Source: UBA4781 sp963556045 (GTDB lineage Bacteria > Chloroflexota > Anaerolineae > Anaerolineales > Anaerolineaceae). From it: a DNA stretch of 64,000 nucleotides. Under the pieces are notes generated by a model, which searched no databases, had not been told where the DNA came from, and saw nothing but the letters and a program-made list of their open reading frames with translations. The DNA is taken from the NCBI GenBank assembly GCA_963556045.3, contig CAUVYA020000002.1, forward strand, positions 1,116,001-1,180,000, read 5' to 3'. Below are positions 51,250-60,050 of this stretch, one piece after another. The position numbers and the translations under genes are program-made. Position 1 is the stretch's first letter; every line of letters begins with the position of its first letter.

Positions 51250-52227
51250 TCATCCAGCTTCCACCACGACACAGTTACCGCCCCACATGACACTCTGGTT
51301 TTCCAGCCTTTCCAACCCTTGCTGCAGATTTTCATGATCCATATCTGTTCGCAGGAACTGTACGTGCGTGTTGAAATGATCAAACTGCCATATCAGAAAA
51401 TCATGAGAATTCGTACAGGGAGAAAGGAATGTACGCGATAAGATCACTCGCTGTAGAAATGTGTCATCCCCCATCATGGGTAGTACCGGCAGATTTTTCA
51501 TCAGATCTCGCTGGATTTCAGGGTTCACTGCTTCGATTGCATCCACACCTAGAATGGGAATGCTGAGTATGGCTGCCGGGTCTTCATCCACCTTTCCCAT
51601 TCCAGTCGTTTCCTGTTTCATCTCTTCCCAGATGATATCGATCTGTTTTGCAGCATCATTCAGATGGCAGCTGTTCTCGATGTAATGATCAACGCTCATC
51701 TCTTTCGGAAACTGCTGTTGATGAAGCCGTTCATGGATAGCCTCTTCATCCATACTGCGCGTTCTTTTCAAGCGCTCCTTCTGGGCTGCCGTTGTTACAG
51801 TGACAAACCAGCGCGAATCGCATACTTGCAGAAGATCCGAACTATACAGCTTGATCGCTTCCAGCGCGACAAACGGAGAAGCAGTTTGTTGGAGGATCGC
51901 ACGCACGGTTTGTGATACCAGCGGGTGCAGGATGCTTTCTAATTTCTGCAGTGAACGAGGATCTCTGAACACGTCCATCCCCAGCCGCGCTCGATCCAGG
52001 TTGCCTGACTCATCCAGATAGCTCTCCCCAAAAACCTGCACCACCTGCTGATAGCCCGCTTTCCCTTTCGCCAGCAGGAAATGTGTCAGCTCATCTGCAT
52101 CCAACGGCATAATCCCGCGCATTGCCAGTAGATGACGGACCAAACTCTTCCCGCTGCCGATACTGCCTGAAATTCCGATCACAAATGGATCATTCACAAT
52201 GCTTTCCCTATTCCCATATACCTTCAT
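51250..52227 (-). CDS. coaE: Dephospho-CoA kinase with unusual C-terminal extension
   Basis: 325 residues. Residues 1 to about 205 are CoaE: P-loop ISGSIGSGKS, DADELTHFLL, ILHPLVSQTVRAIL and an adenine-lid region. It phosphorylates dephospho-CoA to CoA. CoaE normally ends near 200 residues. Here another 120 of unknown fold follow, and an adjoining frame (51081-51249, KLDEYSIPFKHELL, GDITNYPFLIFSF) looks like a further continuation past the stop. A frameshift near 51255 may therefore have truncated a two-domain protein. Confidence 0.82.
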   Translation of the reverse strand: MKVYGNRESIVNDPFVIGISGSIGSGKSLVRHLLAMRGIMPLDADELTHFLLAKGKAGYQQVVQVFGESYLDESGNLDRARLGMDVFRDPRSLQKLESILHPLVSQTVRAILQQTASPFVALEAIKLYSSDLLQVCDSRWFVTVTTAAQKERLKRTRSMDEEAIHERLHQQQFPKEMSVDHYIENSCHLNDAAKQIDIIWEEMKQETTGMGKVDEDPAAILSIPILGVDAIEAVNPEIQRDLMKNLPVLPMMGDDTFLQRVILSRTFLSPCTNSHDFLIWQFDHFNTHVQFLRTDMDHENLQQGLERLENQSVMWGGNCVVVEAG

Positions 52228-52269
52228 TTTAATAGACAGCCGCTATCTGTCAAACTTTCATTCATTTGC

Positions 52270-52298
52270 TTGACAACACCCTCACTAGCATGTAGAAT
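52270..52298 (+). promoter_or_regulatory. Promoter of tRNA-Phe
   Basis: TTGACA (52270-52275), 17-base spacer, TAGAAT (52293-52298), ending 14 bases before the tRNA. Confidence 0.72.
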
Positions 52299-52312
52299 TT
52301 CATCACGTTCGC

Positions 52313-52385
52313 GCCGAGATAGCTCAGTTGGTAGAGCACACGGCTGAAAACCGTGGTGTCGCCAGTTCGATTCTGGCTCTCGGCA
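52313..52385 (+). tRNA. tRNA-Phe (anticodon GAA)
   Basis: 73 bases. Acceptor GCCGAGA/TCTCGGC, D arm GCTC/GAGC, anticodon loop CTGAAAA, T arm CCAG-TTCGATT-CTGG region, discriminator A. CCA is not encoded. Confidence 0.94.
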
Positions 52386-52387
52386 TC

Positions 52388-52415
52388 CAAAACCCCGTTC
52401 AGCGGGGTTTTCGTT
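52388..52415 (+). terminator. Rho-independent terminator behind tRNA-Phe
   Basis: AAAACCCCG / CGGGGTTTT hairpin with a 5-base loop, three bases after the tRNA. Confidence 0.82.
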
Positions 52416-52425
52416 TTAAGTTACA

Positions 52426-53649
52426 ATGTCTGCAATGAAATATCCTTTGAAACAAAGTATACGCAATTGTAAGCCTGCGCTTGCCCTTCTTTCCCTGTTG
52501 ATTATCCTTCTTTCGGCGAGCGCATGTACTGCGAAAAACGCCTGGCTCGTACTGGATGATGAAGCCATACGCACACAGATACCCATCCAGGGCGAAACCC
52601 TGATTGAGATGCTGGAGCTTGCCGGCTACCCGCTGGGCGAGCATGATCGTGTGATGGTCAATGGCATCCGTGTTGATCCTGCCCAGGTTCTAACCATAGT
52701 AGATGGGGATACCATCCAGGTGCGGCGCGCTTACCCCCTTAGCGTTAATGACGATGGACAGCAGCGCACCCTGTTGAGCAGCGCACGTACCGTCGCACAG
52801 GCATTGTGGGAGAATAATATATCCCTTTCTACCAGCGATTATCTCTCGCTGCCGGCGGATACGGTGATTGACCGCGCATTAAGTATTGAGATCAAACGCA
52901 GCAACCTCATCACCATCCTGGTGGATGGAAAGCGGATCACCGCCAACGCTTCCGCTGAAACGGTGGGAGATGCGCTGGCGCAGGCTGGCATCACCCTGCA
53001 AAATCTCGATTACAGTATTCCCGCCGAACAGGAAGCGCTCCCCGCAGAAGGGGAGATCCAGATCGTGCGGGTCTCTGAAGAGATCATCCTGCTGGAAGAA
53101 GTGCTTCCCTACGGAACTGAATATGTGGCTGATGATGAGATGGACCTGGACCAGACCAGGGTCGCAGAAGTCGGAAAAGTCGGATTGAGCGTTGCCCGTA
53201 TTCGCGTGCGAACAGAAAATGGAGAAGAAATTTCCCGCGTCACAGAAGAATCGTGGGTTGCACGCGAGCCGGTTCCACAAAAAACCGCCTACGGCACCAG
53301 GATCACCATCCAGACTGTCAGTACGGAAGATGGCGTCATCGAATACTGGCGAGCGGTGACCGTGATCGCAAATTCATATCATGATACCGGCTACAGAACC
53401 GCCAGCGGGAAATGGCCCACCTATGGTATGGTAGCCGTATCCAGCGGCTGGTATTCCTACATGCAGGGTACTTCCGTGTATGTGCCGGGGTACGGGGTGG
53501 CTGTGGTGGAAGATAAATGCGGCGCCTGCGCAGGCAATATGCTGATCGACCTTTTCATCCCAACCGACCAGTACGTGGGCTGGCACAAGACGGTGACGCT
53601 CTATTTCCTCACACCCGTGCCTGCTTCCATTAAATATGTGCTGCCATAA
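52426..53649 (+). CDS. YabE/RpfB-like lipoprotein with DUF348, G5 and 3D domains
   Basis: 407 residues (an in-frame ATG at 52435 is equally possible; neither has a clear ribosome site). The signal ends in a lipobox SASAC. DUF348 repeats (MVNGIRVDPAQVLTIVDGDT and ILVDGKRITANASAETVGDA) are followed by a G5 domain and a C-terminal 3D domain (ASGKWPTYGMVAVS, VVEDKCGACAGNMLIDLF), a fold linked to lytic transglycosylase activity in MltA and cell-wall proteins. Two bases separate it from rsmA, the yabE-ksgA neighbourhood known in Firmicutes. Confidence 0.87.
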   Translation: MSAMKYPLKQSIRNCKPALALLSLLIILLSASACTAKNAWLVLDDEAIRTQIPIQGETLIEMLELAGYPLGEHDRVMVNGIRVDPAQVLTIVDGDTIQVRRAYPLSVNDDGQQRTLLSSARTVAQALWENNISLSTSDYLSLPADTVIDRALSIEIKRSNLITILVDGKRITANASAETVGDALAQAGITLQNLDYSIPAEQEALPAEGEIQIVRVSEEIILLEEVLPYGTEYVADDEMDLDQTRVAEVGKVGLSVARIRVRTENGEEISRVTEESWVAREPVPQKTAYGTRITIQTVSTEDGVIEYWRAVTVIANSYHDTGYRTASGKWPTYGMVAVSSGWYSYMQGTSVYVPGYGVAVVEDKCGACAGNMLIDLFIPTDQYVGWHKTVTLYFLTPVPASIKYVLP

Positions 53650-53651
53650 CT

Positions 53652-54482
53652 ATGCAATATAACAATCCCCTTCCCCTGCTGAAAGCCTTTCGTCTGCGCC
53701 CTCAAAAAGATCTGGGGCAGAATTTCCTGGTGGATGAAAACATCCTGTCGCGCATGGTGGAATGTGCTGAACTTGCGCCCACCGCCCAGGTGCTGGAGAT
53801 CGGCGCCGGTTTGGGCAGCCTGACCTACTTTCTGGCGCAGGCTGCACGGCAGGTCACAGCAGTCGAGATCGACCCTGATCTGCTGGCGATCGCCCGCCAC
53901 ACCACCGTCCATTGCGAGAACGTGAACCTGATACAGGGGGATATTCTTCAGATCGATATGAGCAGCCTGCATTTGACGGATGGTTTTATTGTGGTCGCCA
54001 ACATCCCCTACTACATCACGTCCGCCATCATCCGTAAAATGCTGAACAATCCCGAAAAACCAGCCCGCATGGTGCTGACCATTCAGGAAGAGGTCGCGCA
54101 GCGTATCTGCGCTAAAGCAGGAGAGATGAGTTTGCTGGCGCTCAGCGTGCAGGTCTTCGGCGATGCGCGCATCGTGCTGAAAATCCCGGCGGAAGCCTTC
54201 TACCCCAGCCCGAAAGTGGATTCGGTTACCCTGCGGGTAGATCTGTTCCAGCGGCCAGCGATCGCAGAAGAGAAACTGGATACCTTCTTTCGCCTGACCA
54301 AAGCCGGCTTCAGCCAGAAGCGCAAGATGCTGCGCAATACACTATCTGCCGGGCTGCACCTGCCGCGCGAGCAGGTGGATGCGCTGTTGACACAGGCGGC
54401 TATTGACCCACAGCGGCGCGCGCAAACGCTCTCGATGCAGGAATGGGGAACACTGACCGATCAGTATCTTGCCTTAGGTTGA
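53652..54482 (+). CDS. rsmA: 16S rRNA dimethyladenosine transferase
   Basis: 276 residues, also called KsgA. SAM-binding motif VLEIGAGLGSLTYFLA, catalytic NIPYY (VVANIPYYITSAII), and the N-terminal LGQNFLVDENI box. It dimethylates the two adenines near the 3' end of 16S rRNA. Directly behind the YabE-like gene and convergent with a glycosyltransferase gene. Confidence 0.95.
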   Translation: MQYNNPLPLLKAFRLRPQKDLGQNFLVDENILSRMVECAELAPTAQVLEIGAGLGSLTYFLAQAARQVTAVEIDPDLLAIARHTTVHCENVNLIQGDILQIDMSSLHLTDGFIVVANIPYYITSAIIRKMLNNPEKPARMVLTIQEEVAQRICAKAGEMSLLALSVQVFGDARIVLKIPAEAFYPSPKVDSVTLRVDLFQRPAIAEEKLDTFFRLTKAGFSQKRKMLRNTLSAGLHLPREQVDALLTQAAIDPQRRAQTLSMQEWGTLTDQYLALG

Positions 54483-54497
54483 CGTGGTACCGGAAAG

Positions 54498-55226
54498 CTA
54501 TTTGGTTTCCAGGTCGCGATATATACCCTTCAACAACCACACCCGGTAAGCGGCTTCCAGTTGGATGCGCAGTGACATCTTGGAAGTGCCCCAGCGCCGG
54601 TCGGCAAAATGGATGGGGAGTTCACGGAAGCTCAAACCCAGCCGCTGCGCTAGGAACGCCATCTCCACCTGGAACACATAGCCGTTTGAGCGCACGCGCT
54701 CCAGCGGCAGTTGCTTGAGGGCAGAACTGCGCCAGAAGCGGAAACCCCCCGTCACATCTTTGATTGGCAGTGACAAGATGGAACGCGCATAAAAATTGCC
54801 GAATTTTGAAAGTCCCTTGCGCCAGAAGGGCCAGTTCTCATCCAGACTGCCGCCCGGAATGTAGCGCGAGGCGATGGCTATATCCACTTCCGTCAGCGCA
54901 TCCAGCAGGGAGGGGATCTTCTCGATCGGATGGGAGAAATCAGCATCCATCTGCCCCACGATCTCAGCCCCTTCAGCCATTGCCTTTTGAAAACCCTGAA
55001 TATAGGCTGTGCCCAGCCCCTGTTTGCCCGTGCGGTGCAGGGCGTCAACTCTGCCGTGGTAGGTATCCTTTAAATCCTCCACGACCTGCCCGGTTCCATC
55101 CGGGCTGTTGTCATCCACGATCAGCACATGCAAACCAGGCAGATCGAGCGCAAAGATCTCTTTGAACAGGACAGGGATATTCTCCCTTTCGTTATATGTC
55201 GGAATGACCAGGGTTGTTTTTTTCAA
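54498..55226 (-). CDS. Polyprenol-phosphate mannosyl/glycosyltransferase (DPM1-like, GT2)
   Basis: 242 residues. GT-A motifs are VIPTYNERENIPVLF, IVDDNSPDGTGQ, MDADFSHP (metal-binding) and the DPM signature FWRSSALKQLPLE with GYVFQVEMAFLAQR. No membrane helices, so it is the soluble DPM1 type. It would load polyprenyl phosphate with mannose or glucose for extracytoplasmic glycosylation. Confidence 0.9.
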   Translation of the reverse strand: MKKTTLVIPTYNERENIPVLFKEIFALDLPGLHVLIVDDNSPDGTGQVVEDLKDTYHGRVDALHRTGKQGLGTAYIQGFQKAMAEGAEIVGQMDADFSHPIEKIPSLLDALTEVDIAIASRYIPGGSLDENWPFWRKGLSKFGNFYARSILSLPIKDVTGGFRFWRSSALKQLPLERVRSNGYVFQVEMAFLAQRLGLSFRELPIHFADRRWGTSKMSLRIQLEAAYRVWLLKGIYRDLETK

Positions 55227-55313
55227 TGAAAACCTCGTATACTGATGAGTGACATAATCTTACCTTAATTAAAAACAAGATATCAGTAGCAAGTGTAATA
55301 CAAGGAGAGAGAG

Positions 55314-56399
55314 ATGAAAAACAGAAAACCATTATTATTAACCCTGCTCGTTGCCCTATCGCTGATCACCGCCTGCAGCGTTCGTTTTCAGAATTCTCAA
55401 GACAGCGCCATAGAAACATCGGTGGCGCAAACCGTCATGGCAAAATCCCAACCGACCGCTACCACCGTGCTTCTGCCGACCATCACCGCCCTGCCGACCC
55501 TGACCCCCAAGCCGGGTGAGCCCACCAATACCCCGCAGCCCTGCAACAAAGCCTCTGCCGTCAGTGAAACTTACCCGGATGATACAGAAATTGTGGTGGG
55601 GGAGGATTTCGATAAATCCTGGCGCTTGAAGAATATCGGCACCTGCACCTGGAACGCCAATTATCGCGTGGTCTTTTCCAGCGGTGAAAAACTGGGCGGT
55701 CCGGATGCGCAGTTGCTGGGTGCCAGCGTGGCACCCGGAGAAATGGTGGATATCATCATTGACATGGACGCACCCGATGAGGAAGGCACCTATAAAGGTA
55801 TCTGGAAACTGCAGGATGACAGCGGGGAGAATTTCGCCACTTTCTGGGTGCAGATCAAAGCAGTCGAGGATGACACCGCCGTTTTACCGCCGGCAGTGGC
55901 TGCCCTGTCGCTTTCGCAGGTCAGCGCCGAAGGCGGTTCGGTGCGCTCGGATGGAACGGTCAAATCCACCCTCTACAACGTGGGGGACCTCTCCACCAAC
56001 GGAGGCTCGCAGGTGTTTGCCAGCTTCGACATCAGCGGCATTCCGGCAGGCGCCACCATCACCGAAGTAAAAGTGGATTTCTCTGATTTTGACATGCTGG
56101 ATGATCCTTTCGGCGATCTGGGCTGCCTGCGGGCGTACCCCCAGAACTACGGCAGCATGGATGCCGGAGATTATGTGGGCGGCTCCCCCATCGGTGCTAT
56201 TGGGCGCTGGTGCACATCCGCTGAACTGCAAACCATCGCGGCTGATGCTGATTTCAAATCTGCCATGCAATCGCAGCTGGGCGGATCGCGCTTCCAGCTT
56301 CGTCTGCAATTCAACGATACCCTGAGCGATAATGACAACACCGTTGATATGGTTCGCTTTGGCGCCATGAAACTGCATGTAACCTACCAGCTGCCCTGA
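55314..56399 (+). CDS. Lipoprotein with NBR1-type Ig-like domain, paralogue 1
   Basis: 361 residues. The lipobox ITAC gives a lipidated Cys at about residue 21. A Thr/Pro linker is followed by an NBR1-type Ig domain (LKNIGTCTWNANYRVVFSSG, FATFWVQIK) at about 85-190. An additional C-terminal beta domain (VFASFDISGIPAGATITEVK) lacks a counterpart in the two paralogues that follow. AAGGAGAG precedes the ATG. Probably a surface protein; the ligand is unknown. Confidence 0.8.
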   Translation: MKNRKPLLLTLLVALSLITACSVRFQNSQDSAIETSVAQTVMAKSQPTATTVLLPTITALPTLTPKPGEPTNTPQPCNKASAVSETYPDDTEIVVGEDFDKSWRLKNIGTCTWNANYRVVFSSGEKLGGPDAQLLGASVAPGEMVDIIIDMDAPDEEGTYKGIWKLQDDSGENFATFWVQIKAVEDDTAVLPPAVAALSLSQVSAEGGSVRSDGTVKSTLYNVGDLSTNGGSQVFASFDISGIPAGATITEVKVDFSDFDMLDDPFGDLGCLRAYPQNYGSMDAGDYVGGSPIGAIGRWCTSAELQTIAADADFKSAMQSQLGGSRFQLRLQFNDTLSDNDNTVDMVRFGAMKLHVTYQLP

Positions 56400-56426
56400 T
56401 ATTTTGCTTACACCTTCTTCTAATAA

Positions 56427-56458
56427 TTCACCCGCTATCGGCTATAATAGCGGGTGAA
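56427..56458. repeat. Perfect inverted repeat between lipoprotein paralogues 1 and 2
   Basis: TTCACCCGCTAT / ATAGCGGGTGAA with an 8-base loop that contains most of a TATAAT. It may be a terminator without a T tract or a regulator site overlapping the -10 of the next gene. Confidence 0.5.
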
Positions 56459-56492
56459 TACTCTTATTAAACCAAGAGTCAAGGAGGTTTAG

Positions 56493-57380
56493 ATGAGAAA
56501 AAATATCAAAGCACTGGCTGTGCTTGCCATTCTGGCAGTGATCGCCGTTTCATGCAACTACCCATTGTCCAACAATTTATCTGAAGAAGATGCGGTCTCT
56601 ACTTCCGTAGCCATGACCGTGGAAGCGGTCAATGCGGAAGTGCAGCAGCCCACAGCGGTAGTCGTACAACCGACCAATACGCTCTCGGCATTACCGACCG
56701 CTACCCCGGCAGCAGCGACGAACATCCCGACCATTCCTACCAATACCCCACAGCCCTGCAATCAGGTGCAGTTCGTATCGGAAAGTCCGCTGGATGATAC
56801 CGTTTATGCCCCCGGCGCCACTTTCACCAAACGCTGGACATTTAAGAATATCGGCACCTGCACCTGGAACACCAGCTACAAGCTGGTCTTCGTCAGCGGG
56901 GATGCCATGGGCGGAACCGCCAGCAAAACTCTGACCGAAGCGGTAGAACCGGGAGAAACGGTTGATCTGACCGTCAATCTCACCGCTCCCTCCAGCAACG
57001 GAACCTATAAGGGTGTGTGGAACCTGCAGGGTGATGATGCGGTAAGCTTCGCCAATTTCTGGGTGCAGATCAAGGTGAACAGCGCGCCCTTTGCCGTATC
57101 GGGCGTGACTTTATCTGCAGTTAATAGCGCCAGTGCAAGCTGCCCGTATACTTTCAACTACCAGGCAGTGGTGACAGCCAACGGAGCCGGCACGGTCACC
57201 TATTACTTTACCCACGCCGGCACCTCAACGGGAGCCAAATCGATCACTTTTGATGCTGCCGGTTCAAAAACCATCACCGGCAGCTGGGATTTGACCTCCA
57301 CAGGCAGTTACGAGGTGAAGTTATATATCGATAACCCCAACCATCAGTGGTTTGGTCCCCTGACCCTGACCTGCAACTGA
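56493..57380 (+). CDS. Lipoprotein with NBR1-type Ig-like domain, paralogue 2
   Basis: 295 residues. Signal with Cys at about residue 21 (AVSCNYPL), Thr/Pro/Ala linker to about 88, an NBR1-type Ig domain (WTFKNIGTCTWNTSYKLVFV, ANFWVQIKV) to about 195, and a second Ig-like domain ending in HQWFGPLTLTCN. AAGGAGG precedes the ATG. Same architecture as paralogue 3. A strong terminator follows, so it is a separate transcription unit. Confidence 0.82.
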   Translation: MRKNIKALAVLAILAVIAVSCNYPLSNNLSEEDAVSTSVAMTVEAVNAEVQQPTAVVVQPTNTLSALPTATPAAATNIPTIPTNTPQPCNQVQFVSESPLDDTVYAPGATFTKRWTFKNIGTCTWNTSYKLVFVSGDAMGGTASKTLTEAVEPGETVDLTVNLTAPSSNGTYKGVWNLQGDDAVSFANFWVQIKVNSAPFAVSGVTLSAVNSASASCPYTFNYQAVVTANGAGTVTYYFTHAGTSTGAKSITFDAAGSKTITGSWDLTSTGSYEVKLYIDNPNHQWFGPLTLTCN

Positions 57381-57404
57381 TCCTCTCTATCACGAGTAGG
57401 AAAA

Positions 57405-57439
57405 ACCTAAGAGCAATGCGACGCATTGCTCTTTTTTTA
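57405..57439 (+). terminator. Rho-independent terminator
   Basis: AGAGCAATGCG / CGCATTGCTCT stem with a one-base centre and a seven-T tail, behind paralogue 2. Confidence 0.9.
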
Positions 57440-57523
57440 ATTCCACACAACTGTTTTCCTTCGGAACAAAAGCAGTGGGAACAGCGTTAACAAAGCACAA
57501 GATCGTATTCATAAGGAGTAAGA

Positions 57524-58417
57524 ATGAAGAGACATTCCATGATTCTAGTATTGATGACGCTGGGGACTTTGCTGTTATCAGCCTGCGGATTCTTCGTGGA
57601 TCCTCAGGAAGAGGAAAATGCCATCGCGACCGCCATCGCCATGACGGTATCGGCGATGAACGCGCAGCAGCCCACTGCCATCCCGGTCCAACCCACCAAC
57701 ACGCTGGCGCCCGTCGCCACCATTACCGCACAGCCCACCGCCACATCCATCGCGGCGCCAACGGTCACGCCGCGCTCCTGCAACCAGGTAACCTTCATCA
57801 GTGAAAATCCGCTGGATGGGGCGACCTTCAAACCGGGCGAATCCTTCACCAAGCGCTGGCGTTTCAAGAATACCGGCACCTGCACCTGGAATTCCAATTA
57901 CAAGGTCGTTTATTACAGCGGGGATGATTTCGAGGGTGTGCAGACCAGCAAGCTGGCGAACAACACCAATCCCGGCGAGGTTCTGGACATCACCTACAAC
58001 TTCACCGCGCCCACCAAAACCGGAAGCTACTACACGCTCTTTAAATTGCAGGATGATGAAGGCGTCAATTTCGCCCAGTTCTGGGTGCAGTTCAAGGTCG
58101 GCTCGCCCGATTTTGCGGTCACCAATGTGACCCTCTCGGCAGACCACACCATCATCAGCGGCGCCTGCCCGCAAACCTTCAACTACCAGGCGGTCATCAA
58201 AGCCAACGGCGCTGGCACCGTCTCCTACTACCTCTCCTTCAGTGATGGCAGCCAGAGTTCCAGCAAATCGCTCACCTTCAGCGAAGCCGGCTCCAAGACC
58301 ATCAGCGGAAGCTGGCAGTTGAGCACCAGCGGGGATCGCTGGATCAAATTGTACGTGGATGCGCCCAACCACCAGTGGTTCGGACCGCTGGAGCTGAGCC
58401 TGACCTGCACGCCATAA
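57524..58417 (+). CDS. Lipoprotein with NBR1-type Ig-like domain, paralogue 3
   Basis: 297 residues. Lipobox LSAC at about residue 20, Thr/Pro/Ala linker, an NBR1-type Ig domain (WRFKNTGTCTWNSNYKVVYY, AQFWVQFKV), and a second domain with a Cys pair (GACPQTF and SLTCTP). Closely similar to paralogue 2 over its whole length, so the two are a tandem duplication. GGAG precedes the ATG. Confidence 0.82.
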   Translation: MKRHSMILVLMTLGTLLLSACGFFVDPQEEENAIATAIAMTVSAMNAQQPTAIPVQPTNTLAPVATITAQPTATSIAAPTVTPRSCNQVTFISENPLDGATFKPGESFTKRWRFKNTGTCTWNSNYKVVYYSGDDFEGVQTSKLANNTNPGEVLDITYNFTAPTKTGSYYTLFKLQDDEGVNFAQFWVQFKVGSPDFAVTNVTLSADHTIISGACPQTFNYQAVIKANGAGTVSYYLSFSDGSQSSSKSLTFSEAGSKTISGSWQLSTSGDRWIKLYVDAPNHQWFGPLELSLTCTP

Positions 58418-58491
58418 AAATGTACCGGTATTAATAAAACAGTCCGGCAGAGAGGGTACAATACCTTTAATAGTGAAAGCAGGAGTTTTTC

Positions 58492-59385
58492 ATGCAGACA
58501 CGCAAAAAGACCTTTCTGCCGGCGCTGACCCTGCTGCTGCTGGCGCCTTTCTTGGGTGAGGTGCTCTCCGGCTCCTCCCCGCCTGCCGAATTCTTGCGCC
58601 CGCCCATATTCCTGATCCTGGTGGGCTTATATGGCTGCGGGGCGCTGCTGGTACGTGAAGTGGCTCGTGTCTGGGGGAAAGGCTGGATATCCATTCTGCT
58701 GCTGGGCATGGCATACGGCATCTATGAAGAAGGACTGCTGGTGCGCAGCTTCTTTGACCCCGCCTGGATGGATCTTGGCATTCTGGGCAGCTACGGTCGC
58801 TGGCTGGGGGTGAACTGGATCTGGTCCATCGCGCTGACATGGTTTCATGCAGTGGTCAGCATCAGCATCCCCATCCTGCTGGTCGAGCTGCTGTTCCCAC
58901 AGCACAGCCGGCAGCGCTGGCTGGGGCGTGGGGGGACGCTGGTGTGCTGCGTGATTTTCTTTGGCATGCTGCTGCTTTCGCCAACCTTCAGCAGCCATTT
59001 CCCCATCGTTGGCATCGTGACGTGTGCGGTCTGCATCCTGCTGCTGGCGTGGCTGGCGCGCCGCTGGCATCCTTTTGAAAAGAAACCCGGTGCGCTGAAG
59101 GCTGCCAGACCGCTGCGCGTCGGGGTGTGGGCGCTGCTGCTGACGCTGGGATTGATCGTGGGCATGTACGCTCTACCCGCGCTGGGTATCCCTGCTTTGT
59201 TCACCTTCCTGTTTCTGCCATGCCTGCCCGTCATTGGATTCTGGAGCGCGCGCAGGCTGGGCTGTCAGCAATGGCAGTCTGTGCACCAATGGGCTGCGGC
59301 AGCAGGCGCGCTGCTGCCCTGGCTGCTGCTGGCTTTCAGCGCGGAGGCGAATAACGCCCCCGCCCGGATGACACCAGCGGCATGA
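58492..59385 (+). CDS. Multi-pass membrane protein, C terminus probably frameshifted
   Basis: 297 residues as read, with about eight hydrophobic helices and no recognised domain. GCAGGAG precedes the ATG. The frame ends at 59385 just after a C-rich stretch (59356-59366). The next frame, MSLVAGLTILLLLGLRLRIHK to the stop at 59474, is a clear ninth membrane helix with a basic tail. One missing base would join them. The restored stop overlaps the -35 box of the tRNA-Lys promoter. Function unknown. Confidence 0.65.
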   Translation: MQTRKKTFLPALTLLLLAPFLGEVLSGSSPPAEFLRPPIFLILVGLYGCGALLVREVARVWGKGWISILLLGMAYGIYEEGLLVRSFFDPAWMDLGILGSYGRWLGVNWIWSIALTWFHAVVSISIPILLVELLFPQHSRQRWLGRGGTLVCCVIFFGMLLLSPTFSSHFPIVGIVTCAVCILLLAWLARRWHPFEKKPGALKAARPLRVGVWALLLTLGLIVGMYALPALGIPALFTFLFLPCLPVIGFWSARRLGCQQWQSVHQWAAAAGALLPWLLLAFSAEANNAPARMTPAA

Positions 59386-59470
59386 GCCTGGTGGCAGGGC
59401 TGACCATCCTTCTTCTGCTGGGGCTGCGCCTGCGCATCCACAAACGTAATGGCGACCAGCCCGCGCTTCA

Positions 59471-59498
59471 TTGACAGACTTTTTAAATACGATATAAT
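59471..59498 (+). promoter_or_regulatory. Promoter of tRNA-Lys(CTT)
   Basis: TTGACA (59471-59476), 16-base spacer, TATAAT (59493-59498); both boxes match consensus. It ends 10 bases before the tRNA. Confidence 0.82.
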
Positions 59499-59508
59499 TT
59501 TTCAACAC

Positions 59509-59581
<73 letters not shown>

Positions 59582-59603
59582 CTTTGTGTTTAAGGGGGGA
59601 AGG

Positions 59604-59690
59604 TAGGTTCAGGGGTTGACCATCGTACTCTCCTGTGGAGAGTACGAAGTCTGGTGCGTCACTCTGCGTTTAACATGACAAAAGGTGATA
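59604..59690 (+). repeat. tRNA-Lys 3'-end-like repeat with hairpin insert
   Basis: It begins like the variable and T-arm part of the tRNA (TAGGTTCAGG) and ends like its 3' end plus flank (CTGGTGCGTCACTCTGCGTTTAA), but the T loop is replaced by a perfect hairpin CGTACTCTCC-TGT-GGAGAGTACG (59624-59646). The same degenerate unit recurs at 61775-61864. Confidence 0.7.
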
Positions 59691-60050
59691 CGAGATGACA
59701 ATATATTAAAGAAATTAATTCATTTTACAGAACAAACATTTTTGGATGCACAACCTTCTTTCTGAAAATTCGAGCCGTTAATATCCATTGTTAATTTTTA
59801 ATTGGTCTTGTAGTACCATGTTGATCCCGATCTATCCTTCCTCACGGAATCTCATGAGGAGAACAGATATCAATTTCGGCAGGAAGCTTCGTCACTTTCC
59901 GAAATCCACAACAGTGATTGTTTTTTTCCAACCTACACCTGATCATTTTTTTTGACTTTTGGATTTATTTTTGATATATATTAGTCACACGGGGAAATCA
60001 TTTTTCTCCTGTTTGCTTGCTTTTAAAATTAACGAGAGGAGAGTTCAATC
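59691..60050. other. Non-coding AT-rich stretch before the lipoprotein pair
   Basis: No reading frame of note. It contains the promoter described at 59952-59980 and a short leader with AGAGGAGAG in front of the next gene; nothing else was recognised. Confidence 0.4.
59952..59980 (+). promoter_or_regulatory. Promoter of the lipoprotein pair
   Basis: TTGACT (59952-59957), 17-base spacer, TATATA (59975-59980), about 70 bases before the start codon. Confidence 0.55.

Noticed and set aside
57578..58372. 264-codon open frame on the minus strand
   Set aside because: It is an antisense shadow of the GC-rich third NBR1-like lipoprotein gene; composition follows the codon pattern of that gene and no motif is seen.
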